DNA of 64,000 nucleotides from Streptomyces sp. RKND-216 (GTDB lineage: Bacteria > Actinomycetota > Actinomycetes > Streptomycetales > Streptomycetaceae), in assembly GCF_004795255.1 (NCBI RefSeq), contig NZ_SSBQ01000002.1:5113501-5177500 (forward strand), given 5' to 3'. A model generated the notes under the pieces. That model saw only the letters and a program-made list of their open reading frames with translations, did not search any database and was not told the DNA's origin. Positions 56,032 to 64,000 of this stretch are shown here, piece by piece. Position numbers and translations under genes: made by a program. Numbering within the stretch: position 1 is the first letter of the stretch; every line of letters begins with the position of its first letter.

Positions 56032-57606
56032 CTACCGGGCCTCGACGCCGTCCACGTAGGTGGCGACCACGTCGATGTCGCCGATGCGCGAGGTGTCGAC
56101 CCGGTGAGGATCGTCTCCGAGAACGACCAGGTCGGCGCGCTTGCCGGGGGAGAGGCTGCCCGCGCGATCCTCCCAGCGGCAGGCGTACGCACCGGCGACC
56201 GTGTAGGCGTACAGGGCCTCGTGGACGGTGAGGCCCTCGTCCGGACCGACCGACCGCCCCGAGAGCGTGGCGCGTTCGACCATGAACTGGACGGCCCGCA
56301 GCGGTGATCCGTCGGTGACCGGCCGGTCCGAGCTGCCGACGACCCGGACCCCGTGGTCGAGGAATCCCCTGCCCCGGTACAGCCACGGGGCGCGCCGCTC
56401 TCCCATCACGGCCGCGTAGTCGTCGCCGAAGTAGCGCAGGAAGTTCGGCTGAATCACGGCATGGACGGCGAGGCGCGCGAAGCGCGGGAGCTGATCGGGG
56501 CGGATCAGCCCGGCGTGTTCGATGCGGTGACGCGCATCGGGGCGCGGACGGCGGCTCTGCGCCGACTCCAGGGCGTTCAGCGCCAGGTCGGCGGCGCGGT
56601 CGCCGATCGCGTGGACGGCGAGCTGCCAGCCGGCGAGATGTCCGTCCACGATGAGGTCGAAGAGACGGTCGGGGTCGTCCTGGAACTGCCCGTCGTGGTC
56701 GGAACCCTCGTAGGGGGCGGTGAGCGCGGCCGTGCGGGCCATCATGCCGCCGTCGGTGTAGACCTTGAGCGCGCCCAGGGACAGCCAGTCGTCGCCCAAC
56801 CCGGTGCGTACGCCGAGGTCCATGGCACGCGGGATGCCGTCGTCGGGGTGCGCGGCCAGTGGCCGCAGCGTGTCGGCCGCCGCCATCAGCTGGACCCGCA
56901 GCGGCAGCCGCCCCTGCTCCCGCAGCAGCTGGTAGGCGCCGAACTCCACGGGGCTGTGACCGAGCAGGCCACCGCCGATGCCCGCCTCGGCGCACGCGGT
57001 GATGCCCTCGGCGCGGCAGGTGCGGCCCGCGTGCTCGATCGCGTCGGCGATCTCCTCCTGCGAGTAGGGGAGGCGCAGGCGGCGCGCGGCGGCCATGGCG
57101 CTCTCCGCCAGGAAGCCGTCCTGGTGGGGCACTTCGGCCGGTAGCAGGTCCAGGACGGCGCTGTTGACCACGCAGGCGTGCCCGGAGTCGTGCATCAGGA
57201 ACACCTTGTGTCCCCGGCTGACCCGGTCCAGTTCCCCCGCGGTCAGGTGCCGGCCGAGGGAGCGCTGGTCGTATCCGGCGACCTCCACCCAGGCGCCGGG
57301 CGCGCGCGTGCGGGAGACGGCCTCCGCCGCGTCTGCCACAACGGCGAGCACGTCCTCGACCCGCTCGCACGGTGCGACGTTCGGCGTGCTCGCCCTCCGC
57401 CCCGCCCATGCCAGGTGGACGTGGCTGTCGATGAACCCGGGGAGCACCGTGGCGCCCTGCAGGTCGACCACCTCGCGTGCGGGCAGCGCCGTGACCGCCT
57501 CGTCGAGGCCCACGATCCGGCCCCGCCAGACGCCGAGGTCGTGGGCGACGGGACGGGCCGGATCCATGGTGAGGAACCGTGCGTTGGTCAGTCTCGTGCA
57601 GAGCAT
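56032..57606 (-). CDS. Amidohydrolase family 3 (YtcJ-like) metal-dependent hydrolase
   Basis: A 524-residue TIM-barrel amidohydrolase. HVHLAW (in the GFIDSHVHLAW motif) supplies the first metal-binding histidines, HAIGDRA the next, and HRIEHAGLI another histidine; the C-terminal YTVAGAYACRWEDRAGSLSPGKRADLVV is typical of the family. YtcJ-like enzymes cleave amide, urea or ester bonds in various small molecules. The ATG at 57606 overlaps the MbtH stop, so both are translationally coupled in the siderophore operon C. The substrate might be the siderophore or a precursor; this is inferred from context only. Confidence 0.85.
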   Translation of the reverse strand: MLCTRLTNARFLTMDPARPVAHDLGVWRGRIVGLDEAVTALPAREVVDLQGATVLPGFIDSHVHLAWAGRRASTPNVAPCERVEDVLAVVADAAEAVSRTRAPGAWVEVAGYDQRSLGRHLTAGELDRVSRGHKVFLMHDSGHACVVNSAVLDLLPAEVPHQDGFLAESAMAAARRLRLPYSQEEIADAIEHAGRTCRAEGITACAEAGIGGGLLGHSPVEFGAYQLLREQGRLPLRVQLMAAADTLRPLAAHPDDGIPRAMDLGVRTGLGDDWLSLGALKVYTDGGMMARTAALTAPYEGSDHDGQFQDDPDRLFDLIVDGHLAGWQLAVHAIGDRAADLALNALESAQSRRPRPDARHRIEHAGLIRPDQLPRFARLAVHAVIQPNFLRYFGDDYAAVMGERRAPWLYRGRGFLDHGVRVVGSSDRPVTDGSPLRAVQFMVERATLSGRSVGPDEGLTVHEALYAYTVAGAYACRWEDRAGSLSPGKRADLVVLGDDPHRVDTSRIGDIDVVATYVDGVEAR

Positions 57607-57815
57607 CAGGGCTGCAGGGCCACAAGGCCGGCCGGGCGCATGTCTGTCCAGTGCTCCTCGACGTACGCCTGGCACGCGTCGCGGGACTCCTCGCCGAAGA
57701 CCGTGCGCCATCCGGCGGGCACCTCGGCGAAGGAGGGCCACATCGAGTGCTGGCCCTCGTCGTTGACGAGGACCAGGAAGCGGCCCTGCGGGTCCTCGAA
57801 CGGGTTCGTGCTCAT
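57606..57815 (-). CDS. mbtH: MbtH-like NRPS accessory protein
   Basis: A 69-residue protein with the family pattern [20 protein letters not shown], then [14 protein letters not shown] and a conserved [18 protein letters not shown]. The three Trp residues are conserved. MbtH proteins bind adenylation domains and are needed for their folding or activity, here those of the 3322-residue NRPS. The gene lies between the hydroxylase and amidohydrolase genes. Confidence 0.97.
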   Translation of the reverse strand: MSTNPFEDPQGRFLVLVNDEGQHSMWPSFAEVPAGWRTVFGEESRDACQAYVEEHWTDMRPAGLVALQP

Positions 57816-57877
57816 GTGTGTGGTGACTCCTCGAGTGCGGTGTCGTTCCTCGGCGCCGGACAGAGCCCGGGCACAGC

Positions 57878-59230
57878 CTACCGGGCGGAGCCGACCTCGT
57901 CGGCGACGTTGCGCGCCTCGTCCTCAGCGGACTTCACCTCTGCGGCGAGGAGCGAGTCGAGGATCTCACCGACGCGGACAGCCGTGTTGGACAGCAGGGA
58001 CGAGGTGATGCCGTGTGTGTGCTCGGTGCCGCCCTGAAGGTAGATGCCGCAGCGCAACGCGTCCTCGGCGGCGACGCGGTAGTCGCGTTCGACGCGGACA
58101 CGGCCGTGCTCGTCCCGACGGCAGAGGTCGCCGACCTCGCCGAGGACGCCGAGCGGATCCGCGGGCCGGTAGCCGGTGGCGCAGACGACGACGTCCGCCT
58201 CCAGTGCGGTCTCCTCACCGGTGACCATGGAGGTGACGGTCGCGCGCACGCCGTCCGGCCCCTCCTCGACCCCGAGGAGCCGGGACACGTTGAGGAAGCG
58301 CAGGCGTTCGGTGCCGAGGACCTTCTCCCGGTACGCCTGCCGGTACAGGTCGCTGATGAGGTCGACGTCGACCACCGAGTAGTTCGTGTTCCCGTGGTAG
58401 TCCATCAGCTTGCGCTTGACGGGGTCGGGAGCGGCGAAGTAGTCGTCCACCGCGCCGGGGTCGAAGATGCGGTTGGCGAAGCTACTGTCGTCGGCGGGGC
58501 TGTAGCCGTAGCGGGAGAAGACGGCGCAGACCTCGGCCTCGGGGAAGCGGCGGTGGAGGTAGGCCACGTTCTCGGCGGCGCTCTGCCCCGCGCCGACCAC
58601 GACGAAGCGGGACGGCCGGCGGCCGTCGAGCTCGTTCACCCGGCCCAGTAGTTCCGAGTTGTGCCAGATCCGCTCGCTGCGGGCGACGCCGTCGGGCATC
58701 TGTGGCCGCAGGCCGGTGCCGAGTACCAGGTTGCGTGCCCGGTGGACCACCACGTCCGACCCCGAACGGGCCGTCACGTCCAGGTACTGCACCGTGCCGT
58801 CGCGCACGACGGGCTCGACGGACACGACCTCGTGGTCGTAGGAGACCATGTCGTCGACCTTCGCCGCGGCCCACTCCAGGTACTCGTGGAACTCGACGCG
58901 CAGCGGGAACATCGTCTTCTGGTTGAGGAAGTCGATCAGCCGTCCCTTGCTCTGCAGGAAGCACAGGAAGCTGTACTCGCTCGCCGGGTTCCGGAGCGTC
59001 ACCAGGTCCTTGAGGTAGGACACCTGCATGGTGGCGTCGTCGATCAGCATGCCGCGGTGCCAGCCGAAGCGCGGCTGCCGCTCGAAGAAGTGGGAGGTGA
59101 CCGCCTCCGTCCTGCCGACGCGCGCGTTGTGCTCGCTGAGCGCAAGGGCCATGGCCACGTTGGACGGCCCGAAGCCGACGCCAATGAGGTCGTGGATCAC
59201 AGGTGCGTCACCAGGAAGAACCTGAGACAT
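57878..59230 (-). CDS. L-ornithine/L-lysine N-monooxygenase
   Basis: A 450-residue FAD/NADPH-dependent N-hydroxylase. GVGFGPSN is the FAD motif, [10 protein letters not shown] the NADPH motif, and ATGYRPADP the conserved C-terminal signature. [18 protein letters not shown] is typical of SidA/PvdA. It hydroxylates the delta amino group of ornithine (or epsilon of lysine) for the hydroxamate donor; the formyltransferase nearby favours ornithine. It starts operon C behind an iron box, and is divergent from the formyltransferase. Confidence 0.94.
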   Translation of the reverse strand: MSQVLPGDAPVIHDLIGVGFGPSNVAMALALSEHNARVGRTEAVTSHFFERQPRFGWHRGMLIDDATMQVSYLKDLVTLRNPASEYSFLCFLQSKGRLIDFLNQKTMFPLRVEFHEYLEWAAAKVDDMVSYDHEVVSVEPVVRDGTVQYLDVTARSGSDVVVHRARNLVLGTGLRPQMPDGVARSERIWHNSELLGRVNELDGRRPSRFVVVGAGQSAAENVAYLHRRFPEAEVCAVFSRYGYSPADDSSFANRIFDPGAVDDYFAAPDPVKRKLMDYHGNTNYSVVDVDLISDLYRQAYREKVLGTERLRFLNVSRLLGVEEGPDGVRATVTSMVTGEETALEADVVVCATGYRPADPLGVLGEVGDLCRRDEHGRVRVERDYRVAAEDALRCGIYLQGGTEHTHGITSSLLSNTAVRVGEILDSLLAAEVKSAEDEARNVADEVGSAR

Positions 59231-59317
59231 GTCACTCCCATCGTGCGGGACAGCCGCCGGTCAGGCGTGGAGAACGGGGCGCTCAGGGCACGCCGGTTGA
59301 CGGGCGGCCGAGCGAAC

Positions 59318-59336
59318 TTAGGTAAAGCTAACCTGA
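59318..59336. promoter_or_regulatory. Iron box upstream of the N-monooxygenase operon
   Basis: TTAGGTAAAGCTAACCTGA matches the DmdR/IdeR consensus at 16 of 19 positions, 88 bp from the monooxygenase start. Confidence 0.83.
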
Positions 59337-59419
59337 TCTCACCCCCGTGTCGACGGGGCGAAGCGGACTATTGGGGCGTCGCATGGTAAACAGCCCTGGT
59401 TCGGGGGCGCGTTGCACCC

Positions 59420-59438
59420 TAAGGTAAGCCTTGCTTTA
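59420..59438. promoter_or_regulatory. Degenerate iron box upstream of the formyltransferase
   Basis: TAAGGTAAGCCTTGCTTTA matches the consensus at 12 of 19 positions; the left half is good. It lies 41 bp before the formyltransferase start. With the box at 59318 it forms a two-site divergent regulatory region. Confidence 0.6.
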
Positions 59439-59478
59439 CTTGTCGACCGTTTGCATCGCTCTTCGAGGAGGAACCTCT

Positions 59479-60423
59479 ATGCGGGTCGTCATGTTCGGCT
59501 ATCAGACCTGGGGCCACCGCACGCTGCAAGCGCTCCTGGACTCCGAGCACGACGTCGTGACAGTCGTGACGCACCCCAAGAGCGAACACGCCTACGAGAA
59601 GATCTGGAGCGACTCGGTCGCCGACCTGGCCGAGGAACACGGCATTCCGACGATCATCCGCAACCGGCCCGACGACGAGTTGTTCGCGCGCCTCGAGGAC
59701 GCCGCCCCGGACATCATCGTGGCCAACAACTGGCGCACGTGGATACCCCCGCGTATCTACACCCTGCCCCGCCACGGCACGCTCAACGTCCACGACTCGC
59801 TGCTGCCCAAGTACGCCGGCTTCTCGCCGCTAATCTGGGCGCTCATCAATGGCGAGCCGGAAGTCGGCGTCACCGCTCACATGATGGACGAGCAGCTCGA
59901 CGCCGGTGACATCGTCCTGCAGCGCGCGGTCACCGTGGAAGCGGCCGACACGGCCACGGACCTGTTCCACAAGACCGTCGACCTCATCGCCCCCGTCACG
60001 ACCGGCGCCCTCGACCTCATCGCCTCCGGACAGGCCGAGTTCACCAAGCAGGACCGCTCCCAGGCCACCTTCTTCCACAAGCGTGCGGAGGAGGACATCC
60101 GGATCGACTGGAACTGGCCCGCCGCCGATCTCGAGCGCCTCGTCCGCGCCCAGTCCGCCCCGTACCCGGCGGCGTTCACCTTCCACCGGGGAAAGCGCCT
60201 CGAAGTGGTGTCCGCCGTCGTCTCCGAGGGCCGCTACGGCGGCACGCCGGGCCGCATCTTCTACCGCGAGGGGGAGGGCGTGGTGATCGTCGCGGGCGCG
60301 GACGCCCGCACCGGCCGCAACCACGGCCTCGCCCTCACCCGCGTGCGGACCGCGGACGGCCGCGAACTGCCCGCGACCGAGTACTTCACCTCCATGGGCG
60401 GCTACCTGACGAGCCGCGCCTGA
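59479..60423 (+). CDS. Hydroxyornithine formyltransferase (Fmt-like)
   Basis: A 314-residue formyltransferase. LNVHDSLLPKYAG carries the Asn-His catalytic pair and the loop binding 10-formyl-tetrahydrofolate; the conserved Asp is in MMDEQLDAGDI. The C-terminal part matches the Fmt-type C-terminal domain. It should formylate N5-hydroxyornithine to give the N5-formyl-N5-hydroxyornithine building block, as CchA does for coelichelin. ATG 59479 is preferred with AGGAGG 8 nt upstream; the frame has an earlier start at 59431. It is the only gene of its unit, divergent from the monooxygenase. Confidence 0.92.
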   Translation: MRVVMFGYQTWGHRTLQALLDSEHDVVTVVTHPKSEHAYEKIWSDSVADLAEEHGIPTIIRNRPDDELFARLEDAAPDIIVANNWRTWIPPRIYTLPRHGTLNVHDSLLPKYAGFSPLIWALINGEPEVGVTAHMMDEQLDAGDIVLQRAVTVEAADTATDLFHKTVDLIAPVTTGALDLIASGQAEFTKQDRSQATFFHKRAEEDIRIDWNWPAADLERLVRAQSAPYPAAFTFHRGKRLEVVSAVVSEGRYGGTPGRIFYREGEGVVIVAGADARTGRNHGLALTRVRTADGRELPATEYFTSMGGYLTSRA

Positions 60424-60448
60424 GAACGGCGGCACCCACGCGCCGCGT

Positions 60449-60484
60449 CGTCCGTCCGCCCACCCCAGGGGGGGCGGACGGACG
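60449..60484. terminator. 13-bp hairpin between convergent formyltransferase and PPTase genes
   Basis: CGTCCGTCCGCCC and GGGCGGACGGACG pair perfectly with a 10-nt loop, between stops at 60423 and 60504. Confidence 0.72.
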
Positions 60485-60503
60485 GTACGGACGACCGCGC
60501 GCC

Positions 60504-61220
60504 CTACCCCTTCTCCCGCCGCACGGCGCAGGCCGCCGCGTAACCGGCGGCCGGCGCCTCCAGATCGGTGACACGCCAGCCCCCGAGCTCGGCGGGCTCA
60601 CCGCCCGCGCCGACGCACGTCACCGACGGGTCCTCGACGAGCCCCGTACCGGTCGCCTTCAGGTATGCCTCCTTGCGGGTCCAGCACCGGGCGAACGCCT
60701 CCGGCCGCTCCCCGGCCGGCAGTGCGGCGAGCTCCGCACGCTCACGGGGGTGCAGGAACGACGTCATCTCCGCCACCGCCCCGGCGTCGGGCACCTCTTC
60801 CACATCGACCCCGACGGGAACCCCCGCGAAGCCCAGCAGCACCAGGTCCCCGGCGTGCGAGAGAGAGAAGTGCACCCCGGGTTCCCGCACGACGGGCCGG
60901 CCGTGCGGGCCTCCGCAGCCGGCGCACGGTTCGCGCAGCACTTCCACCTCAGCGGGCGCGACGTTCAGCGCGCCGCCCAGCAGCCGCCGCAGCGCGAGGT
61001 GCGCCACGACGTAGCGGTCGCGGTCCTCCTGCCGGACGAGAGTGGCGACACGCGCGCGCTCCTGCGCGTCAAGCACCTCCGGAGCCTCCGTGAGCGCGGG
61101 GACATGATCGGAGACGCGCACCAGCCACAGCGACACGGAGGCGAGCGAAGCCCCCCACAGCGGAGACGGTGCGGCTCGCTCGGGGGACAGCCAGGCGACG
61201 GCGGGTGACGGGGAGGACAT
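60504..61220 (-). CDS. Sfp-type 4'-phosphopantetheinyl transferase
   Basis: A 238-residue PPTase from ATG 61220. FSLSHAGD, GVDVEEV (metal-binding Asp and Glu) and WTRKEAYLKA are the three family motifs. CAGCGGPHGRPV is the conserved CoA-binding part. It should load the phosphopantetheine arm on the aryl carrier and the two T domains of the NRPS. It is transcribed separately and lacks an evident iron box; it ends the locus. Confidence 0.93.
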   Translation of the reverse strand: MSSPSPAVAWLSPERAAPSPLWGASLASVSLWLVRVSDHVPALTEAPEVLDAQERARVATLVRQEDRDRYVVAHLALRRLLGGALNVAPAEVEVLREPCAGCGGPHGRPVVREPGVHFSLSHAGDLVLLGFAGVPVGVDVEEVPDAGAVAEMTSFLHPRERAELAALPAGERPEAFARCWTRKEAYLKATGTGLVEDPSVTCVGAGGEPAELGGWRVTDLEAPAAGYAAACAVRREKG

Positions 61221-61437
61221 CGTCCGATCGTACGACCGGGGCCCTCCGTCGGCGTGCGCGGGTGAGCGGGAAGCGAGCGGGCAGCCGGCGCGGTCGCCCG
61301 GCCCCCGGCCGGACTCCGGCAGACGACGGGCGCAGACACGAGCGCCCCGCCGCCCCCGCGCCTGCGGTGCCGACTGCCCGGCGACCACAGTGCGCTCCGG
61401 GGCCGCGGGGCGCAACGCAATTTCCGGCAGGGCCGCC

Positions 61438-61977
61438 TCAGCCCTGGGCCGGCACCTCGTGCTCGCCGACGATGTGGGCCCGGCCGATCGCCTTGAAGCG
61501 CAGGTTGAAGCCGACCACCGCCGGACTCGCGTCCGCGTCCGCCCCCAGCTTCTCGTCCTCCACGGCGTACACGGTGAACACGTACCGGTGCGGGCCGTCG
61601 CCGGGCGGCGGGTTGGCGCCACCGAAGTCCCGGGTGCCGTAGTCGTTCCGCACGTGCACCGCGCCCTCGGGGAGACCCTTCATGTCGCCGGTTCCCGCCC
61701 CCGCGGGCAGTTCGGTGACGTCCGCCGGAATGTCGAACACCGTCCAGTGCCAGAAACCGCTGCCGGTCGGTGCGTCCGGGTCGAAGCAGGTGACGGCGAA
61801 GCTGCTCGTCCCCGCGGGGAAACCCTCCCAGCGCAGGTGGGGAGAGATGTTGCCCCCGGAGTACACCTGATCGGCCTTCAGCCGCTGCCCCTCCGACACG
61901 TCGTCACTCGTCACGGTGAACGAGGCCACCGGCGGGTGATGGTCGTGCGGGAGCGGACGCCGCTTCTGCTCGGTCAC
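61438..61977 (-). CDS. YbhB/YbcL family (PEBP-like) protein
   Basis: A 179-residue protein with [30 protein letters not shown] and [17 protein letters not shown], the signature of the bacterial PEBP/Raf-kinase-inhibitor-like family. [25 protein letters not shown] is the second conserved block. Ligand and function are unknown; a cytoplasmic phospholipid or anion-binding role is usual for the fold. The start is GTG 61977. It is probably outside the siderophore locus. Confidence 0.9.
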   Translation of the reverse strand: MTEQKRRPLPHDHHPPVASFTVTSDDVSEGQRLKADQVYSGGNISPHLRWEGFPAGTSSFAVTCFDPDAPTGSGFWHWTVFDIPADVTELPAGAGTGDMKGLPEGAVHVRNDYGTRDFGGANPPPGDGPHRYVFTVYAVEDEKLGADADASPAVVGFNLRFKAIGRAHIVGEHEVPAQG

Positions 61978-62156
61978 GTCGAGATCCTCCTCATCGAGCG
62001 AATCGCTGCATCGGCCAGCCTAACGAGCGGACGAGCCGCAGGCTGACAGCATGTGCGGGTGCTACGAAAGTGCTCGGCGGCTCCCCACCGCCCGGTGGGC
62101 GCGATCCGCCGCGACCCCCTCTACCAGTAGGACAACCTCACAACGGTGGTGCATCA

Positions 62157-62588
62157 GTGACCAGCTCCGCACAACTGCCTGAACTGCCCGAGGGCGGCCT
62201 GAGCGGCCTCTTCGACGGAACCGTGCCACCGGGCGTGTACCGCACCGCATCGGTGGGCCCGGACGCAATCCTCCAGGCACAGGCGGAGGACTGGTACGCC
62301 GCCGTGGTGGACCTCGACGGAGTGACCGACCGCGCCGGCTTCCTCGCCCGCTGCGCCGACGGTCTGGAACTCGACGGACCGCTGGACGGCGACTGGGACG
62401 CCCTGGCCGACCGGCTCACGGACCTGTCGTGGCTGGGCGAACCCCGCGGCTACCTGATCCTCGCCAGCGGCTGGCCCGAGTTCCAGTACGCCGCCCCGCA
62501 GGAGGCCGACAGCGCCACCGAGGTCATGGGCGCTGCCGCCGGCTACTGGGCCGTCCGGGAGTCCCCGCTGGCCGCACTCCTGGGATGA
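62157..62588 (+). CDS. Barstar-like protein
   Basis: A 143-residue protein from GTG 62157. The central segment FLARCADGLELDGPLDGDWDALADRLTDLSWLG resembles the barstar (ribonuclease inhibitor) family. No barnase-like gene is adjacent. Orphan barstar proteins are common in Streptomyces and their partners are unknown. An Asp/Glu-rich character supports an RNase-binding surface. Confidence 0.7.
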   Translation: MTSSAQLPELPEGGLSGLFDGTVPPGVYRTASVGPDAILQAQAEDWYAAVVDLDGVTDRAGFLARCADGLELDGPLDGDWDALADRLTDLSWLGEPRGYLILASGWPEFQYAAPQEADSATEVMGAAAGYWAVRESPLAALLG

Positions 62589-62648
62589 ACGTACGGAGGG
62601 GGCCGCCCGCAGGACGGCCCCCTCCTCCACGTGCCGCAGTGGACCCGC

Positions 62649-63431
62649 TCAGAACCAGTTGCGCTTGCCCCCGACCTCGGACAGCCACTGGTTGAGGTAG
62701 GCCGTCCAGTCGGTCTGCTGGAAGTTCGCCAGGTCCACCGTGAAGGCGCGGTAGGAGTCGCCGCCCTCGTTGAACAGGCCCGGCTTCTTGTCCATCTCCA
62801 GCACGACGTCCATCTCGCGGTGGTCCGCCACGAAGCTCAGCTCCACCGCGTTCAGACCGCGGTACTGCTCCGGGGCGAAGAACTCGATCTCCTGGTAGAA
62901 GGGCAGCCGCTGCCGGGTGCCGCGGATGTGACCGCGCTCCATGTCGGCGCTCTTGAAGCGGAAGCCCAGCCCGCCGAAGGCGTCCAGGACGGCCTGCTGG
63001 GCGGGCAGCGGGTGGACGTTCACGGGGTCGAGGTCGCCGGAGTCCACGGCACGCGCGATCTCCAGCTCCGTGACCACGCCGATGTGCATGCCGGTCAGGT
63101 GCCGGCCCATGAACATGGTGATCGGCGCCTCCCACGGCACTTCGAGGCTGAAGGGCACCGCGTGGACCGCACCGGGCTGAACCTGGAAGGCGCCGCCCAG
63201 GCGCTGCTTGTTGAACTCGATGTTCTGCTTGTACTCGGTGTCCTGGGCCTCGACCTCGACCTGTGCCTGGAAACCGACGGACAGGCCCTCGACCTGCTGC
63301 TCCACGGACCCGCCTTGAATGCGGACCTCACCCTGCACGACGCCACCCGGCACGACGTTCGGCTCGGTGAGCACCGTCTCGACCGAGGCGCCCCCCGCGC
63401 CCATGCTGGCCATCAGCTTCTTGAACCCCAT
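62649..63431 (-). CDS. Spo0M-like sporulation-control protein
   Basis: A 260-residue arrestin-like protein of the SpoOM family. It starts MGFKKLMASMGAGGASVETVL and contains VVPGGVVQGEVRIQGG and ITMFMGRHLTGMHIGV, typical of Spo0M. The C-terminus has a WTAYLNQWLS motif. In Bacillus the family influences sporulation and cytokinesis; the Streptomyces role is uncertain. ATG 63431 is the only good start. It is divergent from the DNA glycosylase gene. Confidence 0.9.
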   Translation of the reverse strand: MGFKKLMASMGAGGASVETVLTEPNVVPGGVVQGEVRIQGGSVEQQVEGLSVGFQAQVEVEAQDTEYKQNIEFNKQRLGGAFQVQPGAVHAVPFSLEVPWEAPITMFMGRHLTGMHIGVVTELEIARAVDSGDLDPVNVHPLPAQQAVLDAFGGLGFRFKSADMERGHIRGTRQRLPFYQEIEFFAPEQYRGLNAVELSFVADHREMDVVLEMDKKPGLFNEGGDSYRAFTVDLANFQQTDWTAYLNQWLSEVGGKRNWF

Positions 63432-63554
63432 GCTCGTCCTCTCCGGGAACGTTTCCCCGTCCCCCGTGTTTGTGCGTGACGCTCGTCAGGTACGAACGCG
63501 ACGGGGACGGCGACGGTTCCAGACGCTCGGCAACCGTCCAGTAGCCTCCGACGC

Positions 63555-64000
63555 ATGACTGACGGCCGCGACGGTACGCCACGTACACCTGACCCGGAGA
63601 CGCCCCTGCCGCGGTTCTTCTTCGACCGGCCCGTGCTGGAGGTCGCGCCCGACCTCCTCGGCCGCACCCTCGTACGCCGCACCTCCCACGGGCCCGTCGC
63701 CGTGCGCCTGACCGAGGTGGAGGCGTACGCGGGGGAGCTCGACCCGGGCTCGCACGCCTACCGGGGACGGACCCGTCGCAACGCCTCCATGTTCGGCCCC
63801 GGCGGGCACGCGTACGTCTACTTCATCTATGGGATGTGGTGGAACCTCAACCTGGTCTGCGGACCCGAGGGGAGCGCGGCCGGGGTGTTGCTGCGCGGGG
63901 GAGAGATCCTCACGGGGCACGAGCAGGCCCGCGAACGACGCCCGGCGGCCCGCACCGATGCCGAACTGGCCAAGGGGCCAGCCCGCCTGGCGACCGCCCT
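63555..64000 (+). CDS. 3-methyladenine DNA glycosylase (AAG/MPG family), 3' truncated by window
   Basis: 148 codons are visible from ATG 63555. LTEVEAYAG and [20 protein letters not shown] are the AAG active-site region, and [14 protein letters not shown] the base-intercalating part. The enzyme excises 3-methyladenine and hypoxanthine from DNA. Family length is about 200 residues, so the C-terminal part lies beyond position 64000. Confidence 0.93.
   Translation, partial: MTDGRDGTPRTPDPETPLPRFFFDRPVLEVAPDLLGRTLVRRTSHGPVAVRLTEVEAYAGELDPGSHAYRGRTRRNASMFGPGGHAYVYFIYGMWWNLNLVCGPEGSAAGVLLRGGEILTGHEQARERRPAARTDAELAKGPARLATA

Noticed and set aside
1..64000. tRNA, rRNA, transposase, integrase or riboswitch
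   Set aside because: No cloverleaf, rRNA segment, transposase-like protein, terminal inverted repeat or riboswitch core could be recognised by eye; a covariance search would be needed to exclude small RNAs.

Overview
The window is high-GC DNA with Streptomyces-type coding: GTG and TTG starts, ATGA/GTGA stop-start overlaps, strong third-position GC, a chaplin, a Spo0M-like sporulation protein and the 38-residue SGM_5486-type protein next to a CynX-like transporter. The order moaA - tyrS - TldD/TldE pair - fabG - fabI - serB - FHA/ABC fusion - chaplin - NfeD/SPFH pair resembles, from memory and unverified, the conserved core of the Streptomyces coelicolor chromosome around SCO1790-SCO1825.

Region 1 (1-33.5 kb) is mostly housekeeping. 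It holds a truncated SDR gene, a SURF1-like protein, a DnaQ-type exonuclease with a BRCT domain, a sterol desaturase gene broken by one extra C, a secreted subtilase, a DUF485/acetate-type symporter pair, moaA, tyrS, a TldD/TldE-like pair, fabG-fabI, an oxidoreductase, a GntR regulator divergent from a CynX-type exporter, SixA, SerB, an FHA-FHA-ABC fusion, a two-component system, a chaplin, NfeD/SPFH, a TSUP permease and an HNH nuclease. It ends with a 569-bp non-coding stretch, a secreted protein built of two near-identical cysteine-rich repeats, and a GNAT.

Region 2 (about 33.6-61.2 kb) is a mixed catecholate-hydroxamate siderophore locus. Operon A (dhbA, dhbC, dhbE, dhbB, free-standing aryl carrier protein, siderophore-interacting reductase) makes and activates 2,3-dihydroxybenzoate (DHB). 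Operon B holds the uptake system (binding lipoprotein, two FecCD permeases, ATPase), one 3322-residue NRPS, an MFS exporter and a type I DAHP synthase that would feed the shikimate pathway. On the minus strand an N-hydroxylase, MbtH and an amidohydrolase form operon C. Divergent from it is a formyltransferase. An Sfp-type phosphopantetheinyl transferase closes the locus. Candidate DmdR/IdeR iron boxes precede all four transcription units. The NRPS reads C-A-T-E-C-A-T-E-C: two epimerisation domains, a C-terminal condensation domain and no thioesterase. This suggests a DHB-capped peptide of two D-amino acids, at least one N5-hydroxylated or formylated ornithine, released by condensation-domain chemistry. 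The gene set recalls mirubactin; the exact product cannot be read from sequence.

Region 3 (61.4-64 kb) returns to ordinary genes: a YbhB-type protein, a barstar-like protein, a Spo0M-like protein and the start of a 3-methyladenine DNA glycosylase gene. No tRNA, rRNA, CRISPR array, insertion sequence or replication origin was recognised.
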